From Marinobacterium sp. (GTDB lineage Bacteria; Pseudomonadota; Gammaproteobacteria; Pseudomonadales; Balneatricaceae), in NCBI GenBank assembly GCA_025800125.1, contig JAOXSF010000126.1:1-60336 (forward strand): DNA of 60,336 nt, read 5' to 3'. Of this stretch, positions 45,499 through 55,814 are shown in pieces. The first letter of the stretch is position 1, and every line of letters begins with the position of its first letter. Made by a program: the position numbers and the translations under genes. The notes under the pieces are model-generated. The model saw nothing but the letters and a program-made list of their open reading frames with translations. It was not told where the DNA came from and searched no databases.

Positions 45499-48400
45499 TT
45501 ATACCGTTGAGGTCATAGAACTCTGTTCAGCATCTACGTCACCTGACACAGCAGGTTTTTGGCGTCGCCAGCGAATCGAGGGCAACCAGCGGCGCTCACC
45601 CAATACCAGCAGACAGGGTGTCAGAAACAGCGTTAGCACCGTAGCAAAGCTCAAACCACCTGCAATCGCGGTGGAAAGCTGTGTCCACCACTGAGTAGAA
45701 GGCGCGCCAAACTCGATACTACGTCCAACCAGATCAATGTTCATGGCAAGCACCATTGGCATTAAGCCAAGTACCGTAGTAATGGCCGTCAATAACACTG
45801 GGCGTAACCGTAAACTACCGGTTTCCAACGCTGCGGCAAGAGGATCACGTCCTTGTTTGCGCAGGTCGTTATAGCAGTCAATCAACACAATATTATTGTT
45901 AACCACAATGCCTGCCAGCGCGATGATACCAACACCAACCATAACGATACCGAATGGCTGAGCTGTAATTAATAACCCAAGCAACACTCCAGCAGCCGAG
46001 AAGACAATAGCCGACAATACCAGTGATGCCTGATAAAGGCTGTTAAACTGGGTGATCAGAATCAGTGCCATCAGAAAAATAGCAATGGTAAAAGCCGAGC
46101 TCAGGAATGCTCCTGTTTCAGCTTGCTCTTCATCTTCACCTTTGAAATTCAGGCGCACTTCTGGCGGCAATGCGAGATCTTGCAAGCGTGCCTGCAGGCC
46201 TATAACCAGATCATTAATCAGCACCCCTTCAGCCGGATCAGCCTGAATGGTAATCACCCGTCGACTATCTACCCGGTTAATAACACCTGTTTTCGGTGCA
46301 GGCTCCAACTCAACAAAGTTAGCCAGTGGCACCATGCCTTGGCCGGTATGTATTTTTAGCTGCATCAACTGATCCAGATTACGCTGCTCAATCGGAAAGC
46401 GTACGCGAATATCAACCTCTTCATCAGAGCTATCCGGGCGGTAATCAGCTACTTTGATACCACTGGTAATCAGCTGCACCGCATTGCCCACCGTGGCTAT
46501 ATCTGTACCAAAGCGGCCAGCTTCAGCACGATCAACATTAATGCGCCACTCAATACCAGGTAATGGTCGATTATCTTCTGTGCCAACAAACCCTCCCATT
46601 TCATCCATGATGGCACGAATCTGTGCCACCACAGGGAATATCTGCTCGCTGGTGTAACCGCTGACCTGCAATTTCAGCGCTTTTCCCTGGGTCGGGCCGC
46701 CTTCCGCTTTACGGTACTCAATCAGCACACCGGGCAGGTCTGAAGTACGACGCGCCATTTCAGCCATAATCTCTGCAGCTTTCGGTCTTAGTTGCCAGTC
46801 TTCCAGCTGGAACTGGATCTCAGCAACAACATCCTCTGCACGCTCTGAACCACCATCGGTAAAGCTCTGCGCGTACATGGATTTAAAGCCTTTGACATCC
46901 ATTACACGTTGTTCCACCTGGTGTAACAGGCTGTCGATTTCATAAATAGACAGGTCTCCCCGTGCCTGAACACGAGCCAGCACCATATCCGGCTCCACAT
47001 CCGGGAAGAATTCTACACCTTTACCAAATTTGCCATAAGCACCATAAGTACCACCAATCGCCAGCAGTGCCAGTAATAACACTTTGGCTGGGTGACGTAG
47101 CAGAGGTAGCAAAATGGCACGGTAAGTACGGTTGAAAACAGTCTCTGGCAGTGCATATTCATCTGTATCTTCTGCATTGACAGACAACCGATTACGACGC
47201 GCTAGCACAGAACCCAGTACTGGCATAAAGATCAACGCCATAAACAACGATGCTGTCAGGCAGATCAGAACGGTAGCTGGCAGATATTTCATAAACTGAC
47301 CCATAACGCCAGGCCAGAACATCAACGGCATAAATACCACCAGGGTTGTTGCAGTTGCCGCAATGACTGGCCACGCCATACGGGACGCAGCATAACCAAA
47401 GGCTTCACGAGCCCCCAGCCCCTGCTGCAGACGACGCTCGGCCAGCTCGGTCACGACAATAGCGCCATCTACCAGCATCCCCACTACCAGAATAAGACTG
47501 AACAACACCACAATATTAAGGGTATACCCCAGCATGCTGATAATCAGAATGCCGCTCAGGAAAGAACCCGGAATCGCCAGACCTACCAGTAACGACGAGC
47601 GAAAACCCATCGCACCCAGTACAATCACCATCACTAGCACAACGCCGATCACTACATTGTTCAACAAATCACCGAGCATATCGCGGATCTGAATCGACTG
47701 ATCAGTAATGTAGTCATACTCCAACCCGGCAGGCCAGAGTTTTTGCCGCTCTGCAACTAACGCCTGGACAGCTTCAATGGTGGCAATGATATTAGCCCCC
47801 ACTTTTTTCTTGACCGATAGCACCATGGCATTGCGACCACCGACGCGGGCAAAACTGTCCGGGTCACGGAATGTTTTACGTACAGTGGCTACATCACCTA
47901 AAGTAACTACGGTCGTACCTGCACTCTTAATCGGCATATTGAGCATGTCTTCCACATCCTCAACAACCCCGGGCACTTTCAGAACCTGTCGACCACTGCC
48001 CGTATCTACCGCACCCGCTGCTACCAGCTGGTTATTACTGGACACTGCATTCAGTACCTGAGCAAAGTCCAGTTGGTAACTTTCCAGCTGTTGTGGCTCA
48101 ACCAGCACTTCCATCAATTCTTCACGGTCACCACCAATCTCAACTTCAAGTACACCGTTAATACCTTCCAGTTCATCTTTAAGATCACGTGCAACCTTGA
48201 GTAATACACGCTCTGACAAATTACCGGACAACGCTATGTTCAATACCGGAAATAACGCAACATTAACCTCATGGATTGAGGGCTCATCCGTTTCTGCTGG
48301 TAATTTAGCTTTGGCAATGTCTACTTTGGCACGCACATCTTCCATCGCTTTGTCAGCATCAAAACCAGCATCAAACTCCAGCGTGACCGAAGCATGACCT

Positions 48401-48660
48401 TCACCACCGACGGCACGCATCTCTTTAATGCCTTCAATGGTTTTCAGCTCTTTTTCCATCGGACGCACCAGCAGACGAACCGCATCTTCTGGCGAAATCC
48501 CCTCATATGGAATGGAAACATAGATAATCGGAATGGCAACATCAGGGTCAGCTTCTTTCGGAATACTGATAAATGCTAACGAGCCTGATAACAGCAGAAA
48601 CGCCAACACCAGCAGCGTGGTACGGCTACGATCAATAGCAGCTTCAATCAATGCTCGCAT
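45499..48660 (-). CDS. RND efflux transporter permease (HAE1-like)
   Basis: 1053 residues from ATG 48660 (MRALIEAAIDRSRTTLLVL); a longer frame begins at 48720 inside the adaptor gene and is not favoured. The adaptor stop (48644) overlaps the permease start by 17 bp, so translation is probably coupled. AcrB topology of 12 transmembrane segments is present. The relay region differs from AcrB: TM4 reads GMLVDGAIVVTELAERR with only one of the two Asp, and the TM10 Lys position is GIVVNNNIVLIDCYND. This resembles the TriC/VmeC-like branch with partners that energise transport differently. Substrates unknown. Confidence 0.92.
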   Translation of the reverse strand: MRALIEAAIDRSRTTLLVLAFLLLSGSLAFISIPKEADPDVAIPIIYVSIPYEGISPEDAVRLLVRPMEKELKTIEGIKEMRAVGGEGHASVTLEFDAGFDADKAMEDVRAKVDIAKAKLPAETDEPSIHEVNVALFPVLNIALSGNLSERVLLKVARDLKDELEGINGVLEVEIGGDREELMEVLVEPQQLESYQLDFAQVLNAVSSNNQLVAAGAVDTGSGRQVLKVPGVVEDVEDMLNMPIKSAGTTVVTLGDVATVRKTFRDPDSFARVGGRNAMVLSVKKKVGANIIATIEAVQALVAERQKLWPAGLEYDYITDQSIQIRDMLGDLLNNVVIGVVLVMVIVLGAMGFRSSLLVGLAIPGSFLSGILIISMLGYTLNIVVLFSLILVVGMLVDGAIVVTELAERRLQQGLGAREAFGYAASRMAWPVIAATATTLVVFMPLMFWPGVMGQFMKYLPATVLICLTASLFMALIFMPVLGSVLARRNRLSVNAEDTDEYALPETVFNRTYRAILLPLLRHPAKVLLLALLAIGGTYGAYGKFGKGVEFFPDVEPDMVLARVQARGDLSIYEIDSLLHQVEQRVMDVKGFKSMYAQSFTDGGSERAEDVVAEIQFQLEDWQLRPKAAEIMAEMARRTSDLPGVLIEYRKAEGGPTQGKALKLQVSGYTSEQIFPVVAQIRAIMDEMGGFVGTEDNRPLPGIEWRINVDRAEAGRFGTDIATVGNAVQLITSGIKVADYRPDSSDEEVDIRVRFPIEQRNLDQLMQLKIHTGQGMVPLANFVELEPAPKTGVINRVDSRRVITIQADPAEGVLINDLVIGLQARLQDLALPPEVRLNFKGEDEEQAETGAFLSSAFTIAIFLMALILITQFNSLYQASLVLSAIVFSAAGVLLGLLITAQPFGIVMVGVGIIALAGIVVNNNIVLIDCYNDLRKQGRDPLAAALETGSLRLRPVLLTAITTVLGLMPMVLAMNIDLVGRSIEFGAPSTQWWTQLSTAIAGGLSFATVLTLFLTPCLLVLGERRWLPSIRWRRQKPAVSGDVDAEQSSMTSTV

Positions 48661-49741
48661 TAGCGACCGCTCCCTCTTGCTGTTGAGCTGGACGCACAGC
48701 CTCGACCCGTTCACCAGCACCCACGAAGTGCTGGCCAGTACTGATCAATGTCACGTTAGCAGGCAACCCTGAAACCCAGAAACCGTCTTTATCCGTACGA
48801 ATCAGTTCTACAGTTTCAATCTGCACCTGACTGTTCTTGTCTACTATCTTAACCTGTAACTCCCCTTCCGTACTCAACCCCAGTACTGAGCCCGGCACCC
48901 GATGCCCTTGCAACTGTGCTACCGGCAAAATAAGACTGGCACTCAGACCAATCAAGCGACGGTGTTCAGGGTTATCAAGACGAACCTCAGCCCGGTAACT
49001 GCGGGTCTCATCATCCGCCGTTGCCGAAACAAACTTCAATGAGCCTTCCAGACGCTCACCTGTCACCAGCTGCACCTCGACAGGTTGTCCAGGAATCAGC
49101 ACAGTAGCGTAAGTCTGCGGTACCTGACCGGTAACAACCAGCTGTTCATCATCGACCAGTTCAACAACCTGCATGCCCCTCTCAACAAAATCACCTACTT
49201 CAACATTGCGGTGGTTCAATACCCCCGAGAAAGGTGCGCGAATGCGGGTGTGCTGTAACTGATAACGGATCTGCGCGAGCTGCGCACGGGCCGCCTCGAC
49301 TTCAGCCATATCAGCCACAATCTGATTTTCAGCCTGCAAACCGCGCTTACGCAGCTTCTGACTGGCCAGCAGGTCGCTCTGACGTTGCTTTAACCGAGCT
49401 TTGGCTTCCTGCAACTGAGCCGGACGATAGTCTTCAGCCAACCGGATGAGCACAGCATTTTTATCAACTCGAGCACCCTCAGGCACTGGTACCATTTCTA
49501 CCCGTCCATCAACTTCAGCCTTGATTTGCACCCTGCGCAGTGCCTCAACTTGCCCCTGTACGCTAATTGTGCGTGATACCAGCGTTGCTCGGGAATCAAA
49601 CACCTGCACTTTCATCAGAGGCTTTGCTTGAGGCTCTTTTTCAACAGGTAGCGGACTGTTGTCGGTACGGGCAAGGCCTGAAAACATCCATGCACCAAGT
49701 CCTGCTACGATTACAACCGCTGACAACACTGAACGGTTCAT
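48644..49741 (-). CDS. RND periplasmic adaptor (MFP)
   Basis: 365 residues from ATG 49741, with AGGAA six bases ahead; a 25-residue longer frame is not favoured. An N-terminal anchor (SVLSAVVIVAGLGAWMFSGL) acts as signal-anchor without lipobox. The barrel-sandwich halves are VDGRVEMVPVPEGARVDKNA and THIRAPFSGVLNHRNVEVGD-like (HTRIRAPFSGVLNHRNVEVG), with a coiled coil between (EAKARLKQRQSDLLASQKLR). The C-terminus overlaps the permease gene by 17 bp. It connects the permease to an outer membrane channel encoded elsewhere. Confidence 0.93.
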   Translation of the reverse strand: MNRSVLSAVVIVAGLGAWMFSGLARTDNSPLPVEKEPQAKPLMKVQVFDSRATLVSRTISVQGQVEALRRVQIKAEVDGRVEMVPVPEGARVDKNAVLIRLAEDYRPAQLQEAKARLKQRQSDLLASQKLRKRGLQAENQIVADMAEVEAARAQLAQIRYQLQHTRIRAPFSGVLNHRNVEVGDFVERGMQVVELVDDEQLVVTGQVPQTYATVLIPGQPVEVQLVTGERLEGSLKFVSATADDETRSYRAEVRLDNPEHRRLIGLSASLILPVAQLQGHRVPGSVLGLSTEGELQVKIVDKNSQVQIETVELIRTDKDGFWVSGLPANVTLISTGQHFVGAGERVEAVRPAQQQEGAVANASID

Positions 49742-49875
49742 CTGGGTTCCTTTCTCTGAATAACTGTAAGAATCTGGAGATCTGAAAACGATGCTATCCA
49801 TGAAGGCTGCATACAATTTCAGACGGTCAAGCCTGCCTGAGCAACGGACAAGCTAATGTGAAGCTGATACGGGAA

Positions 49876-50559
49876 TCAGCCAGGCGCTGTATCTCTGTGC
49901 GGTGTCGGTCTTACATCTGACGAAACACCCGTCATTGCACTGAGCATGAACTCCACCATCTGCGCAATAAATACTTCCTCATTCATCGAGATACCAGCAG
50001 CGGATGGACTGTGAAGGTAGTCCTGATTACGGATCATCATCATGGCACCATCAAAAGTGGCATGCAGGCCGGTAAACAATTGCTCAACGGGGTGCTTGAC
50101 GAATATTCCCTGTTTCATACCCTGCTCGGCATGGCTTGCGATCAGTGCAAAAAACTGATGCTCTATTTGCTGAATCTGTTGTTGCTGTATTTCGGGCAGG
50201 CGTTCACGAAAAGAGCGTTGACGAATAGCAATCTGTAAACTGGCTGGCACCTGCTTTTTTCCACACCAGCGAAATGAAAACCACAACAGGTCTCGAAAAA
50301 GTTCAATCGGATCATCAAATTGTTGTGCCCGCTGCTGTAGCTGCTGTAGCAGCTGCTCGCTATCGTCCAGCACCAATCGGGCATAAATTGCTTCTTTGCT
50401 GGGAAAATGCTTATACACCGTCCCTTTACCTATGTCGGCCTGACAGGCAATCTGTGCGACAGTTATCTTTTCCCAGTGCTCATGCGTCAGCAACATCAAC
50501 GCTGCTTGCAGAATATCCATCTCCCGCCGCTCGAATTCTCGCTGTTTTCGCTCAGACAT
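49876..50559 (-). CDS. TetR family repressor of the RND operon
   Basis: 227 residues from ATG 50559, with AGGAG six bases upstream. The N-terminal helix-turn-helix is REMDILQAALMLLTHEHWEK then ITVAQIACQADIGKGTVYKH, the classic GTVYKHFPSKEAIY recognition segment. The remaining 170 residues are the helical ligand-binding domain. It is on the same strand as the adaptor and permease, 134 bp before the adaptor, so the three form a tetR-adaptor-permease transcript. Two palindromes 100-135 bp upstream of the start are likely operators. It probably represses its own operon and releases it when a drug or metabolite binds. Confidence 0.93.
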   Translation of the reverse strand: MSERKQREFERREMDILQAALMLLTHEHWEKITVAQIACQADIGKGTVYKHFPSKEAIYARLVLDDSEQLLQQLQQRAQQFDDPIELFRDLLWFSFRWCGKKQVPASLQIAIRQRSFRERLPEIQQQQIQQIEHQFFALIASHAEQGMKQGIFVKHPVEQLFTGLHATFDGAMMMIRNQDYLHSPSAAGISMNEEVFIAQMVEFMLSAMTGVSSDVRPTPHRDTAPG

Positions 50560-50651
50560 TCGTGCTCCTGTCTATATGTGGTGACCACCGGCTATGCTAC
50601 TGATTCCGGTGACTGCCTGTTTGTTCTGATTACTGAAGATAAGCGAGCTGA

Positions 50652-50657
50652 TATAAT
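50652..50657 (+). promoter_or_regulatory. TATAAT hexamer beside the palindromes
   Basis: A perfect TATAAT at 50652-50657 abuts the first palindrome by one base. On the plus strand a poor -35 (TTACTG at 50630) lies 16 bp upstream. On the minus strand the reverse reads ATTATA. Which gene it serves is not settled. Confidence 0.45.
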
Positions 50658-50658
50658 G

Positions 50659-50671
50659 TGACCAGTGGTCA
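50659..50671. promoter_or_regulatory. Palindrome TGACCA-G-TGGTCA, candidate TetR operator
   Basis: Perfect 6-bp arms with one central base, 100 bp before the tetR start. Size and position suit a TetR dimer site for the RND operon. Confidence 0.6.
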
Positions 50672-50694
50672 TGATATGACTGACAGTCATATCA
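50672..50694. promoter_or_regulatory. Perfect 10-bp palindrome, candidate operator
   Basis: TGATATGACT - GAC - AGTCATATCA, perfect arms around a 3-base centre, directly next to the shorter palindrome. Both share the motif TGAC. The pair may bind two repressor dimers. Confidence 0.65.
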
Positions 50695-51062
50695 GGCAAG
50701 TTTTTGTACAGAGCAAGCGACGCAAATACGCAACATGCAGGCAGGGAAAATCTACTCTCACTGAACATTCAGGGAATACTGCAACTCAGAGAGTATTCCC
50801 GCAGCGATGGCAAGGCGCATATCCAGTTAACGTGGTCGGATCGAAAGCAAGCCTCATGATTTTTATTCAATTTTGCCATAGAAAATAAGAAGTTAATTCT
50901 ATTGAGAGATATTCGACCAAAGAATAAAATCACCCCCGTCGTAACAACAATCAAAACAACACCACGCCCCTGAATCATCCGGGCAACAGCCATAACATAG
51001 TGGTCAAGCTACCCGCTTCTGTCTGCCCTTCTGTAATTACCCATTACTGGAAAATCATCATC

Positions 51063-52376
51063 ATGAATACACGCCCACTGGCACTGTTACCCCTGCTGTT
51101 ATTCCTGACCATGTTCATTGGCAGCGGACTTTATTATCAGAGTCAGAACACTGACTTCGCCTTCTATCAAATATCTGCTCCAGTCGCTATTCTGCCTGCG
51201 ATTGTGCTGGCTATGCTTCTGGCCAGAGGTTCATTGAACGAACGGATTGAAACTTTTACCCGCGGTGTTGGGGATCAAACCATTATCACGATGGTACTGA
51301 TTTATTTGCTAGCGGGCGCCTTTGCCAGCGTCAGTAAAGCGATTGGCGGTGTAGACGCCACCGTTGCGCTCGGTTTGCAACTGATTCCGTCCTCCTTGTT
51401 ACTTCCGGGCCTGTTTGTTATCACTGCACTGATTGCCACAGCTATGGGTACATCCATGGGAACAATTGCCGCGATTGCTCCAGTTGCAGTTGGATTGACC
51501 GAAGCCACCGAGCTTCCTCTCCTGTTGACCATTGGCACAGTCGTTGGTGGCGCGATGTTTGGCGATAACCTGTCGATCATCTCTGACACCACCATTGCTG
51601 CAACCCGCACCCAGGGGTGCGAGATGCGTGATAAATTCCGCATGAACCTGATCATCGCAGCCCCCGCAGCACTGCTGACACTTATCTTTCTCTATATAGA
51701 AAGCGACAGTGGACAAGTACCAGAACAGACTTCCATCGAATTGCTGAAAGTACTGCCCTATATCGCTGTACTGGTAATGGCCATCAGTGGGCTTAATGTG
51801 ATGCTGGTCCTGGTGAGCGGCATTGCTATAGCAGCTGTTGTCGGCCTGACCCAAAGCACCGATTACAATATTGCTCAACTGGCGAAAGATATTTACGCCG
51901 GCTATAGCAACATGCAGGAAATTCTGATTCTGTCGATGCTGATTGGAGGGCTGGGTGCCATGATGAAACAGCAGGGCGGGCTGGACTTTCTAACAGAGAT
52001 GATCAACCGCATCACACACCGCCGAAAAAACCAGCTATCATCTGTACGCACAGGTGAACTCAGTATCAGCACGGCAGTTGCCCTGACCAATGCAGCAACC
52101 GCCAATAATACCGTCGCCATTGTAATCAGCGGCGCACTAGCCAGAGATATTGCCAACCGCCACAGCGTTGACCCGCGTCGCAGTGCCAGCCTGATGGATA
52201 TTTTCTCCTGCGCTGTACAGGGGCTACTGCCCTACGGCGCACAAATCCTGCTGGCATCCTCAATCGCAGGTATTTCACCACTATCATTGGTCGGCAGTAT
52301 TCATTACTGCGTGTTATTGGGTATATGCGCACTGATCTCAATTATGGCGGGCCGTCCAGGTAACCAGCCACGCTAA
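51063..52376 (+). CDS. Na+/H+ antiporter family protein (NhaC-like)
   Basis: 437 residues from ATG 51063; a GTG at 51000 in frame is unsupported. About 11 transmembrane segments are seen. Signature regions include VVGGAMFGDNLSIISDTTIA with a conserved Asp of the ion-binding site, GTSMGTIAAIAPVAVGLTEA, and ALTNAATANNTVAIVISGAL. These match the PF03553 antiporter group. It exchanges sodium for protons, or acts in amino-acid/carboxylate antiport in relatives. Inner membrane. A strong hairpin (52440-52474) follows, without a U tract. Confidence 0.85.
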   Translation: MNTRPLALLPLLLFLTMFIGSGLYYQSQNTDFAFYQISAPVAILPAIVLAMLLARGSLNERIETFTRGVGDQTIITMVLIYLLAGAFASVSKAIGGVDATVALGLQLIPSSLLLPGLFVITALIATAMGTSMGTIAAIAPVAVGLTEATELPLLLTIGTVVGGAMFGDNLSIISDTTIAATRTQGCEMRDKFRMNLIIAAPAALLTLIFLYIESDSGQVPEQTSIELLKVLPYIAVLVMAISGLNVMLVLVSGIAIAAVVGLTQSTDYNIAQLAKDIYAGYSNMQEILILSMLIGGLGAMMKQQGGLDFLTEMINRITHRRKNQLSSVRTGELSISTAVALTNAATANNTVAIVISGALARDIANRHSVDPRRSASLMDIFSCAVQGLLPYGAQILLASSIAGISPLSLVGSIHYCVLLGICALISIMAGRPGNQPR

Positions 52377-52439
52377 TGCGTCTGGCCTGCTTCTGACATA
52401 CTTGTGCTTCTGGCATTCTTTTGCTGCTAGCATACTTGC

Positions 52440-52474
52440 CCAAGATCAGCACCGGCATCAGGTGCTGATCTTGG
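52440..52474. other. Perfect 14-bp hairpin without a T tract
   Basis: CCAAGATCAGCACC / GGTGCTGATCTTGG with a 7-base loop, between nhaC and fhs. Neither side is followed by T, so it is not a typical intrinsic terminator. Confidence 0.85.
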
Positions 52475-52618
52475 CAACAACTCAATCCACTGACTTCTGA
52501 TCAGTATCAATACAGAAGCCGAGCAGGCTTGTCCGTCTTTAGTCGAACCTGTAAGGTTGCCAGCCATAGACGCCGAATCGCACCCATTGTTAATTACCAT
52601 TCTGAGGTAAGCAGACGT

Positions 52619-54292
52619 ATGACGATGAGTGATATTGAAATTGCCCGCCAGGCTCCGATCAAACCCATTGGCCAGATTGCTGACCAGCTGGGTATTCCTG
52701 ATGCAGCAATCAACCCCTATGGCAAACACAAAGCCAAGATCAACCCCGAATATCTGGCCTCACTGGAAGATCGCCCAGACGGTAAGCTAATCCTGGTCTC
52801 TGCGATCACTCCAACACCTGCAGGTGAAGGCAAAACGACAACAACAGTAGGCCTGACTGACGGCCTGAACCGCATTGGCAAGCGAGCCACAGCCTGTCTG
52901 CGCGAACCCAGCCTCGGCCCCTGTTTCGGGATGAAAGGCGGGGCTGCTGGCGGCGGCTACGCACAGGTTATTCCAATGGAAGACATCAACCTGCATTTTA
53001 CAGGCGATTTCCATGCAATTGGCGCGGCTCACAACCTGCTTTCTGCCTTGCTGGACAACCACATTCATTGGGAAAACAGCCTGGGGCTGGATGTGCGTCG
53101 ACTGAGCTGGAAGCGCGTTGTAGATATGAACGACCGCGCTTTACGCGAAATCACTTGTTCATTAGGCGGGCCAGGTAATGGCTTCCCACGCCAGGATGGT
53201 TTTGACATTACCGTTGCGTCTGAAGTGATGGCTATATTCTGTCTAGCCAGAAATCTTGCAGACCTGCAACAGAGACTAGCGCGAATCGTTATCGGCTATA
53301 CCCGTAACCGTAAACCCATCACGGCTGATGCGATTATGGCTGACGGCCCCATGGCGGTACTGCTCAAGGACGCTCTGGCTCCGAATCTGGTACAAACTCT
53401 GGAGCACAACCCTGCCTTTATCCATGGAGGGCCATTCGCAAATATTGCCCATGGCTGTAATTCAGTAATCGCTACCCGTGCTGCATTGAAACTATCGGAC
53501 TATGTCGTAACAGAAGCCGGATTCGGGGCAGATCTGGGTGCTGAAAAATTTTTCGACATCAAATGCCGCAGTGCAGAACTAAAACCAGACGCGACGGTTA
53601 TTGTAGCGACAGTTCGCGCACTGAAAATGCATGGTGGAGTTGGCCTCAAAGAACTTGGTGAAGAAAACGTTGCAGCGGTAACCAGCGGTTGCAGTAACTT
53701 ACGCCGCCATATTGAGAACGTACAGAAGTTTGGCGTACCCGTTATTGTCGCCATAAACCGCTTCAGTGCCGATACAGAAGCGGAAATGGCAGCAATTCGT
53801 GATGCTGTTGGTGATCTGAGTGTTCAGGTTATTATCAGCAATCACTGGGCAGAAGGCGGAGCTGGCGCGGAGTTACTGGCTCAGGAAGTGGTCGCAATGA
53901 TCGACAGCACCAGCTCTGATTTCCGCCCGCTCTATGATAACCAGACCAGCTTATGGGGAAAAATCAAGACAGTTGCCACAGAGCTCTACGGCGCAGCAGA
54001 TATTATCGCTGATAAAAAAGTACGGGATCAGCTGGCCCAGCTACAGGAAGATGGTTATGGCGAATTACCCGTCTGCATTGCTAAAACTCAATACAGCTTT
54101 TCAACCGACCCAGCCCTGAAAGGCTCACCAAGCGGCCATGTCATGCCAATCCGTGAAGTACGCCTTAGTGCTGGTGCAGGCTTTGTCGTCATTGTCTGCG
54201 GCAATATCATGACCATGCCTGGCCTGCCAAGGGAACCAGCAGCTAACCGCATCCGCATTAACGATCAGGGTGAGGTTGAAGGTCTGTTTTGA
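52619..54292 (+). CDS. fhs: Formate-tetrahydrofolate ligase
   Basis: 557 residues from ATG 52619 (another ATG two codons on), with AGGT upstream; the frame extends to 52529 without support. The ATP loop is [20 protein letters not shown]. Further family blocks are [59 protein letters not shown] and [16 protein letters not shown]. The enzyme joins formate to THF using ATP, giving 10-formyl-THF. The window also carries folD, which interconverts the next folate forms, 5 kb to the right. Followed by a strong terminator. Confidence 0.97.
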   Translation: MTMSDIEIARQAPIKPIGQIADQLGIPDAAINPYGKHKAKINPEYLASLEDRPDGKLILVSAITPTPAGEGKTTTTVGLTDGLNRIGKRATACLREPSLGPCFGMKGGAAGGGYAQVIPMEDINLHFTGDFHAIGAAHNLLSALLDNHIHWENSLGLDVRRLSWKRVVDMNDRALREITCSLGGPGNGFPRQDGFDITVASEVMAIFCLARNLADLQQRLARIVIGYTRNRKPITADAIMADGPMAVLLKDALAPNLVQTLEHNPAFIHGGPFANIAHGCNSVIATRAALKLSDYVVTEAGFGADLGAEKFFDIKCRSAELKPDATVIVATVRALKMHGGVGLKELGEENVAAVTSGCSNLRRHIENVQKFGVPVIVAINRFSADTEAEMAAIRDAVGDLSVQVIISNHWAEGGAGAELLAQEVVAMIDSTSSDFRPLYDNQTSLWGKIKTVATELYGAADIIADKKVRDQLAQLQEDGYGELPVCIAKTQYSFSTDPALKGSPSGHVMPIREVRLSAGAGFVVIVCGNIMTMPGLPREPAANRIRINDQGEVEGLF

Positions 54293-54367
54293 GATAAAGA
54301 GCAGCAAACACTTTGGCCCACTTAGTTATAGACAAAAGCAGATCTACAAACAAAAATCGGGCCAGAG

Positions 54368-54402
54368 ACAAAAAACCGGAGCTGATTGCTCCGGTTTTAT
54401 TT
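54368..54402. terminator. Bidirectional terminator between fhs and clpX
   Basis: 11-bp stem AAAACCGGAGC / GCTCCGGTTTT with a 5-base loop at 54372-54398. T run on the plus strand and A run before it for the minus strand. Serves the convergent genes fhs and clpX. Confidence 0.92.
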
Positions 54403-54461
54403 ATCTGATTACAATATCAGCATTACTATCTACGACATGGCCTTACGACTATCAACGAATT

Positions 54462-55745
54462 TTACTCGTCTGGAGCAGCACGTTGCTGCTCTGTGTTTTC
54501 GTAGATCAGCATCGGATCATTGTCACCATTGATCACGCTTTCATCAATCACAACTTTACTGACATTATCCATTGATGGTAACTCATACATCACGTCCAGT
54601 AGTGCAGATTCAAGAATAGACCGTAGACCTCGCGCCCCGGTACGACGTTCCAGCGCATGCTGAGCAACAGCAACCAGCGCGTCCTGGCGGAAATCGACTT
54701 CGGCGCCTTCCATGTCAAATAGTGCAGCGTACTGCTTGGTCAGAGAGTTCTTAGGCTCAGTCAAAATCTGAATCAGCGCTTCTTCATCCAGCTCTGCCAG
54801 AGTTGCCACCATTGGCAAACGGCCAACAAATTCAGGAATCAGGCCGAATTTCACCAGATCTTCCGCTTCAATATCCTGCAGCGTATCAGTAATTGACTTA
54901 CTATCGTCTTTACCTTTTACAACAGCACTGAAACCAATCGAGCTTTTCTCTGAACGGTCACGGATAATCTGCTCCAAACCAGCAAATGCACCACCACAGA
55001 TAAACAGAATATTCGAAGTATCAACCTGCAGAAATTCCTGCTGTGGGTGCTTACGTCCACCCTGAGGTGGAACCGATGCCACTGTCCCCTCAATCAGTTT
55101 CAGTAATGCCTGCTGCACACCTTCACCTGAAACATCACGGGTAATGGACGGGTTATCGGATTTACGGGAAATCTTGTCAATTTCATCAATGTAGACAATG
55201 CCACGTTCAGCACGCTCTACATCATAGTCACACTTCTGCAACAGCTTCTGAATAATGTTTTCAACATCTTCACCCACATAACCCGCTTCGGTTAGCGTGG
55301 TTGCATCAGCAATAGTGAAAGGCACGTTCAGCGAGCGCGCCAGCGTCTGAGCCAGCAACGTCTTACCACTACCAGTCGGGCCAATCAGCAAAATGTTACT
55401 CTTGCCCAGCTCAACGCCATTGTTCTTCCCTTGAACACGCAGGCGTTTGTAGTGGTTGTAAACCGCCACCGCCAGTACCTTTTTCGCAGCCTCCTGGCCG
55501 ATAACGTAGTCATCCAGCGTGGTTTTAATCTCTGCCGGTATCGGCAAACGATCAGTATTTTCCTCAGGCTCGGCGTCCTGAATTTCTTCGCGGATGATAT
55601 CGTTGCAGAGGTCTACACATTCATCACAGATAAAGACAGATGGCCCAGCGATCAGCTTACGTACTTCGTCCTGACTCTTACCACAGAACGAACAGTACAG
55701 CAGCTTGCCGTCATCACCAGCTTTACTGTTTTTATCGTCGGACAT
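54462..55745 (-). CDS. clpX: ATP-dependent Clp protease ATP-binding subunit ClpX
   Basis: 427 residues from ATG 55745. Zinc-binding domain: [13 protein letters not shown] and [11 protein letters not shown], four Cys in CxxC pairs. AAA+ motifs: Walker [19 protein letters not shown], Walker [13 protein letters not shown], and pore-loop [10 protein letters not shown]. The IGF loop needed for ClpP docking is SSIGFSAVV. It unfolds tagged substrates and feeds them to ClpP. The gene is 69 bp after clpP on the same strand. In Pseudomonas lon follows clpX; here it does not, and a convergent fhs occupies the place. Confidence 0.98.
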   Translation of the reverse strand: MSDDKNSKAGDDGKLLYCSFCGKSQDEVRKLIAGPSVFICDECVDLCNDIIREEIQDAEPEENTDRLPIPAEIKTTLDDYVIGQEAAKKVLAVAVYNHYKRLRVQGKNNGVELGKSNILLIGPTGSGKTLLAQTLARSLNVPFTIADATTLTEAGYVGEDVENIIQKLLQKCDYDVERAERGIVYIDEIDKISRKSDNPSITRDVSGEGVQQALLKLIEGTVASVPPQGGRKHPQQEFLQVDTSNILFICGGAFAGLEQIIRDRSEKSSIGFSAVVKGKDDSKSITDTLQDIEAEDLVKFGLIPEFVGRLPMVATLAELDEEALIQILTEPKNSLTKQYAALFDMEGAEVDFRQDALVAVAQHALERRTGARGLRSILESALLDVMYELPSMDNVSKVVIDESVINGDNDPMLIYENTEQQRAAPDE

Positions 55746-55791
55746 TCGACTACCTCGTGCGTGAAAAACCTGTTTCTAGTTCCAGACCTGA

Positions 55792-55807
55792 GGCCTCCGC
55801 AGAGGCC
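55792..55807 (-). other. Short hairpin between clpP and clpX
   Basis: Perfect 6-bp stem GGCCTC / GAGGCC with a 4-base loop, just after the clpP stop. It may act as an mRNA stability element or partial attenuator. No T run. Confidence 0.5.
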
Positions 55808-55814
55808 GGGCTAT

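Larger units (their letters stand above)
50560..51062. other. Intergenic region upstream of tetR and nhaC
   Basis: 503 bp between the tetR gene and the antiporter gene, which diverge. It holds the two palindromes and a TATAAT hexamer listed separately. The right half (50700-51062) contains nothing I can name. Confidence 0.6.

Noticed and set aside
52377-52618. Possible folate or ZTP riboswitch ahead of fhs
   Set aside because: No conserved ZTP or THF riboswitch core could be matched by eye; only the 14-bp hairpin is seen.
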